Assembly (NCBI GenBank): GCA_025450555.1 | Contig: JANWHF010000060.1 | Coordinates: forward strand, 1 to 8,586 | Direction of reading: 5' to 3' | DNA from: Tepidisphaeraceae bacterium | GTDB taxonomy: Bacteria > Planctomycetota > Phycisphaerae > Tepidisphaerales > Tepidisphaeraceae | Length of the DNA stretch: 8,586 nt | Part shown: positions 6,160-8,586 of the stretch, piece after piece | Layout of the letters: every line of letters begins with the position of its first letter | Numbering within the stretch: the stretch's first letter is position 1 | Notes under the pieces: model-generated | What the model was told of the DNA's origin: nothing | What the model saw: the letters and a program-made list of their open reading frames with translations, nothing else | The model's database searches: none | Program-made: the position numbers and the translations under genes

Positions 6160-6603
6160 ATGATTCGATTCTGGACATTTGCGATTTTGGGCCTGGCTTG
6201 CGCCTGCACGATCGGTTGCAGCGAAGGCGGGAATTCGATCTACGCGGCAGCGCCGGATGCCAATTTCTCGACCCATTACACCGTTCAGGGTGGCGGGCGC
6301 TTCACGCTGTTCCGCGTCACGTCCTGGAACAAGAGCGGACAACCTGCCGCCACCGAGCGCGTGGCGACTTATGACCTTCGCCCCGGCGAGAAGCTGGGCT
6401 TCAACTGGGTGAACGATCGCGGCCACATGTATGATCCGGATGCCCAGATGTCGCTGGAGGCCTATGCCGGTTCGCATCGCACGAACCTGGGGCCGATCGT
6501 GTCCCGAGGCGAGAAATATTACTGGGCCGACGCGAATGGGTGGAACATGTATTGGGCCGGGGAACCGGGCCGGGATGTTTCGAAAACCCTCATGATGCAG
6601 TGA
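6160..6603 (+). CDS. Small predicted lipoprotein of unknown function
   Basis: This is a 147-residue protein. The N-terminus is a lipoprotein signal: MIRFW, hydrophobic core to about 18, then TIGC with the candidate acylated Cys20 followed by SEGG. It is therefore probably anchored to a membrane on the outer side. The mature part is compact and without repeats. Residues ~40-80 (GGRFTLFRVTSWN, then ERVATYDLRPGEKLGFNWV) look like a small beta domain. The end is rich in aromatic residues (KYYWADANGWNMYWAG, ~119-134), which might bind a carbohydrate or hydrophobic partner, though that is only suggestive. The start at 6160 is chosen because GAGGAG (6145-6150) lies nine bases upstream and this ATG begins the signal peptide; an in-frame GTG at 6082 would place a charged extension before it. 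The gene is followed 33 bp after its stop by a strong terminator, so it is the last gene of its unit. I do not recognise the family. Confidence 0.75.
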   Translation: MIRFWTFAILGLACACTIGCSEGGNSIYAAAPDANFSTHYTVQGGGRFTLFRVTSWNKSGQPAATERVATYDLRPGEKLGFNWVNDRGHMYDPDAQMSLEAYAGSHRTNLGPIVSRGEKYYWADANGWNMYWAGEPGRDVSKTLMMQ

Positions 6604-6636
6604 AGCGCAAAGCGCGTCGCATCGAACGGTGAAATG

Positions 6637-6678
6637 AAAACACCCGCCTGCAAATGCCGGCGGGTGTTTTTGTTTTTA
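6637..6678 (+). terminator. Rho-independent terminator of the lipoprotein gene
   Basis: A perfect 12-bp stem (6637-6648 aaaacacccgcc with 6659-6670 ggcgggtgtttt) encloses a 10-nt loop and continues into tgtttttatt. The GC-rich core and T-run make this a classic intrinsic terminator. On the minus strand the stem is followed by ttttcattt, so it could also stop transcripts of the convergent FHA gene. Confidence 0.9.
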
Positions 6679-6701
6679 TTGGAGGACGTCGCTCTGAAAT
6701 C

Positions 6702-6765
6702 GTAGCACAGCCTTCCAAGCTGTGAAATTCAATCACAGGCTGGAAGCGCTGGAAGCCTGTGCCAC
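6702..6765. repeat. Palindromic repeat of the GGCACAGGCTTCCAGCCTGTG type with unequal arms (family C)
   Basis: The left arm 6702-6725 (gtagcacagccttccaagctgtga) and right arm 6733-6765 enclose a 7-nt loop (aattcaa). The right arm carries an exact tandem duplication of the 9-mer gctggaagc (6739-6747 and 6748-6756) that the left arm lacks; without it the arms pair almost completely. The motif, a cacaggctggaagcctgtgcc palindrome when the extra copy is removed, is a familiar dispersed intergenic element of planctomycetes. It sits between the terminator at 6637-6678 and the FHA gene stop at 6769. Confidence 0.75.
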
Positions 6766-6768
6766 GCG

Positions 6769-7317
6769 CTATTGATGATGCTGGTGATCGGGCTCGAGGC
6801 GCATGTCATTGCCGCCGGTGGTGTCCGATTCGTCAGTGATCAGATTGTCATCGGCATCCAGCGAAGTGCCTTCCTCTTCATCGTTATTGAGCTCGTTAAG
6901 ATCAGGGAGCTCGTCGATTTCGCTCTGGGCGGTGGGCGAAAGCGGGCCCATGTTGTCGTCGCCAACGGGGCCCTGCTGCTCGAGGGCTTCCACGCTGATG
7001 GGCGTGAGCTCTTCGTCGGCAGGCTCGCCATCAACTTGAAGGACGAAGACGACGGGGCCGACCTGCACGCTGTCGCCGGGCGTGAGCGTCGCTTCCTGAA
7101 CGCGCTGGCCATTGACATAAGTGCCGTTGGAGCTGCCGAGGTCTTCAACGCGGAGCGCGTCGCCGTCGCGAACGAAGCGGCAATGCTTGCGGGAGACTTC
7201 GCCAAGAGGAATGCGAAGGTCGCAATCTTCCCGCCGGCCGACAACCGTCATGTCGCGCGTCACGGAAAAACTCCGGCGTTCGCCGTCTGCACGAAACATC
7301 ACAAGAACGGCTTGCAT
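6769..7317 (-). CDS. FHA-domain protein with an acidic tail
   Basis: This is a 182-residue protein without a signal peptide. Residues 1-95 form a forkhead-associated domain, which binds phosphothreonine peptides. All the key motifs are present: VVGRRE with G27-R28, VSRKH with S42 and H45, and LGSSNGTYVNG with N64-G65. The rest (about 96-182) has no recognisable fold and is very acidic (runs such as DELPDLNELNNDEEE and DADDNLITDESD), ending in a His/Gln-rich HQHHQ. Ser/Thr residues in the acidic tail could be kinase substrates, as in FHA adaptors that bind their own phosphorylated tail; this is inference. No Ser/Thr kinase is encoded in the window, although planctomycetes have many. The start ATG has AGGA nine bases upstream. 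It is divergent from hemW with a 173-bp gap. An intact, domain-level assignment is firm; the partner is unknown. Confidence 0.92.
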   Translation of the reverse strand: MQAVLVMFRADGERRSFSVTRDMTVVGRREDCDLRIPLGEVSRKHCRFVRDGDALRVEDLGSSNGTYVNGQRVQEATLTPGDSVQVGPVVFVLQVDGEPADEELTPISVEALEQQGPVGDDNMGPLSPTAQSEIDELPDLNELNNDEEEGTSLDADDNLITDESDTTGGNDMRLEPDHQHHQ

Positions 7318-7351
7318 ATTGATGTGTCCTGGGATGGAACATTTGGGCCGC

Positions 7352-7371
7352 CACCGCGGTGACGGTTACCG
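7352..7371. promoter_or_regulatory. Adjacent short palindromes between the FHA gene and hemW
   Basis: CACCGCGGTG (7352-7361) is a perfect 10-bp palindrome. Overlapping its end is GGTGAC-g-GTTACC (7358-7370), an imperfect inverted repeat that contains CGGTTACCG (7363-7371). The site lies 35-54 bp upstream of the FHA start and could be an operator, but short GC palindromes are frequent by chance in DNA of this composition. Confidence 0.25.
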
Positions 7372-7444
7372 ATGCCACATCGTGTAAGCTAACGTGGATG
7401 ATGCGGCTGGGCAATACTATTATCTTTCCAGAACAGCCTCTGCG

Positions 7445-7525
7445 ATGCAAGAAAATGTTGCTCCTGCAGGTCCCAAATATTTGAATCCCAATGAAATCGA
7501 TCAGTTTAATTACGGCATCGCCTGA
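7445..7525 (+). CDS. Possible 26-codon small ORF overlapping the hemW start
   Basis: From ATG 7445 to TGA 7523-7525 a 26-residue peptide can be read (it contains PKYLNPNEIDQFNYGIA). It overlaps the proposed hemW start at 7491 by 35 bp in another frame. Its amino-acid mix looks protein-like, but no ribosome binding site is evident. It might be a leader peptide or the remnant of a gene, or simply chance. Confidence 0.18.
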   Translation: MQENVAPAGPKYLNPNEIDQFNYGIA

Positions 7526-8586
7526 GCCTGAAATTGCGCCGGTTGCAGGTCTGGAGCCCGCCCGGTTGCCCGCATGCGACGTGCAGGGGCTGTATGTTCA
7601 TATCCCGTTCTGTTTTCATAAATGCCACTATTGCGACTTTTACAGCATCACCCGGCAAACGCCGGAGCGAATGAGCCATTTGGTCGATCTGATATTGATT
7701 GAAGCCGATCGATGGCGGGGTTTGACCAGCGGCCCGAGGGTTGGGCCGCGGACGATCTTCGTGGGCGGCGGGACGCCGAGCTTGCTGCCTTTGCAGCTTA
7801 TGCAGCGGCTGATCGAAGGATTGCGGGAGCGGTTTGATTTAAGCGGGCTGGAGGAATGGACGGTGGAGATCAACCCGGCCACGGCGCAACTCGAGTATTG
7901 CCAGATGCTGCGCGCGGCGGGCGTCGATCGGCTGAGCTTCGGCGCGCAAAGCTTCGATCGCGCGGAACTGGCGATGCTCGAGCGGCATCACAATCCGCCG
8001 GATGTTGGGCGGAGCATTGAACTGGCCAGGAAGGCGGGCTTTGAGCGGCTCAATATCGATCTGATTTACGCGATTCCGGGGCAGAGTTTGGAATCATGGT
8101 CGGCATCGCTGGAATCGGCGCTTGCGCTCGGGCTTTCTCATCTGTCCTGCTACAACCTGACTTACGAGCCCAATACGCCGATGGCGGTGCGCAAGAGGCT
8201 CGGGCAATTCCAGGCGGTGCCGGAGGAAACGGAGCTGGCGATGCTTCGGCATACGCGCCAGCGGCTGCGCGAACGAGGGTTGCTGGCGTATGAGATCAGC
8301 AATTACGCTGTGCCGGGGCAGGAATGTAAGCACAACCTGGGCTATTGGATGGGCGGAAATTACATCGGCTTGGGACCCTCAGCGGCGTCGCATGTTGGCG
8401 GACATCGATGGCGCAACCGACCGCACCTGGGGATGTGGGAGCAGGCGATCGAACAGGGTGCGATGCCGGCTACCGATTATGAAATTCTCGGCCCCCGCCG
8501 GCGCGCAGGGGAACTGGCGATGCTGATGCTTCGCCTGGCGGATGGAATCCGATTTGCGGAATTTTCCGATCGTAGCGGCTTTGACG
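7491..8586 (+). CDS. hemW: HemW-type radical SAM heme chaperone (3' end outside window)
   Basis: 365 complete codons are visible and the frame runs off the window; the family is usually about 370-400 residues, so little is missing. YVHIPFCFHKCHYCDF (about 35-50) carries the C-x3-C-x2-C cluster motif (C41, C45, C48) that ligates the [4Fe-4S] cluster of radical SAM enzymes. GGGTPSLL (92-99) is the SAM-contact glycine motif. EINP, RLSFGAQSF, DLIYAIPGQ and NLTYEPNTP follow in the order seen in HemW/HemN relatives. YEISNYAVPGQECKHNLGYW is the HemW-specific block with HNxxYW. HemW binds heme and is proposed to deliver it to cytochromes; many are misannotated as coproporphyrinogen dehydrogenase. ATG 7491 is the only in-frame ATG between the stop at 7482-7484 and the first motif. 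It gives an N-terminal extension of about 33 residues and has a poor ribosome site, so GTG 7581 remains possible. TACTATTAT at 7415-7423 may hold a -10 box. Confidence 0.93.
   Translation, partial: MKSISLITASPEPEIAPVAGLEPARLPACDVQGLYVHIPFCFHKCHYCDFYSITRQTPERMSHLVDLILIEADRWRGLTSGPRVGPRTIFVGGGTPSLLPLQLMQRLIEGLRERFDLSGLEEWTVEINPATAQLEYCQMLRAAGVDRLSFGAQSFDRAELAMLERHHNPPDVGRSIELARKAGFERLNIDLIYAIPGQSLESWSASLESALALGLSHLSCYNLTYEPNTPMAVRKRLGQFQAVPEETELAMLRHTRQRLRERGLLAYEISNYAVPGQECKHNLGYWMGGNYIGLGPSAASHVGGHRWRNRPHLGMWEQAIEQGAMPATDYEILGPRRRAGELAMLMLRLADGIRFAEFSDRSGFD

Noticed and set aside
1..8586. tRNA, rRNA, riboswitch, insertion sequence or phage genes
   Set aside because: No tRNA-like cloverleaf, rRNA segment, transposase, integrase or known riboswitch core was recognised on reading both strands; an Infernal/tRNAscan search would settle this.

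Overview
The window looks like chromosomal DNA of a GC-rich planctomycete, probably near the Phycisphaerae. The evidence is a LEPR-XLL type N-terminal sorting motif, a secreted protein with a PLPSA-type PEP-CTERM tail, a copper monooxygenase C-terminus carrying an EF-hand, and intergenic spaces filled with palindromic repeats of kinds often seen in this phylum. This assignment is an inference from protein families; no rRNA or tRNA gene is present. All supported genes are bacterial and none is a recognisable mobile element, phage gene, toxin-antitoxin pair, CRISPR array or defence gene.

Layout. Positions 3-443 (+) are the 3' end of a copper type II ascorbate-dependent monooxygenase-like gene. 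Convergent with it lies a probable two-gene minus-strand operon, read from 2067 to 464: an ECF sigma factor, then 44 bp further a secreted protein with a GspC-like domain and a long Pro/Gly tail. A hairpin built of 9-bp units (2163-2255) separates this operon from a large LEPR-XLL cell-surface protein (2322-4037, -). A 379-bp spacer with decayed repeats follows, then a PEP-CTERM-like secreted protein (4420-5217, -). After a 465-bp divergent spacer the plus strand carries a 99-residue double zinc-ribbon protein (5683-5982) and a small lipoprotein (6160-6603) that ends in a strong intrinsic terminator (6637-6678). A further palindromic repeat (6702-6765) separates it from a minus-strand FHA-domain protein (6769-7317). 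The window ends in hemW (7491 onward, +), which is cut by the edge.

The genes do not form one pathway. The common theme is export: five of the nine genes (monooxygenase, GspC-like, LEPR-XLL, PEP-CTERM, lipoprotein) encode proteins probably outside the cytoplasm. The sigma factor, the FHA protein and the zinc-ribbon protein are regulatory or adaptor-like, and HemW is housekeeping. I see no clear new multi-gene system. The points most worth a second look are the sigma factor paired with a GspC-like secreted protein without a visible anti-sigma factor, and the three different palindromic repeat families within about 4.6 kb.
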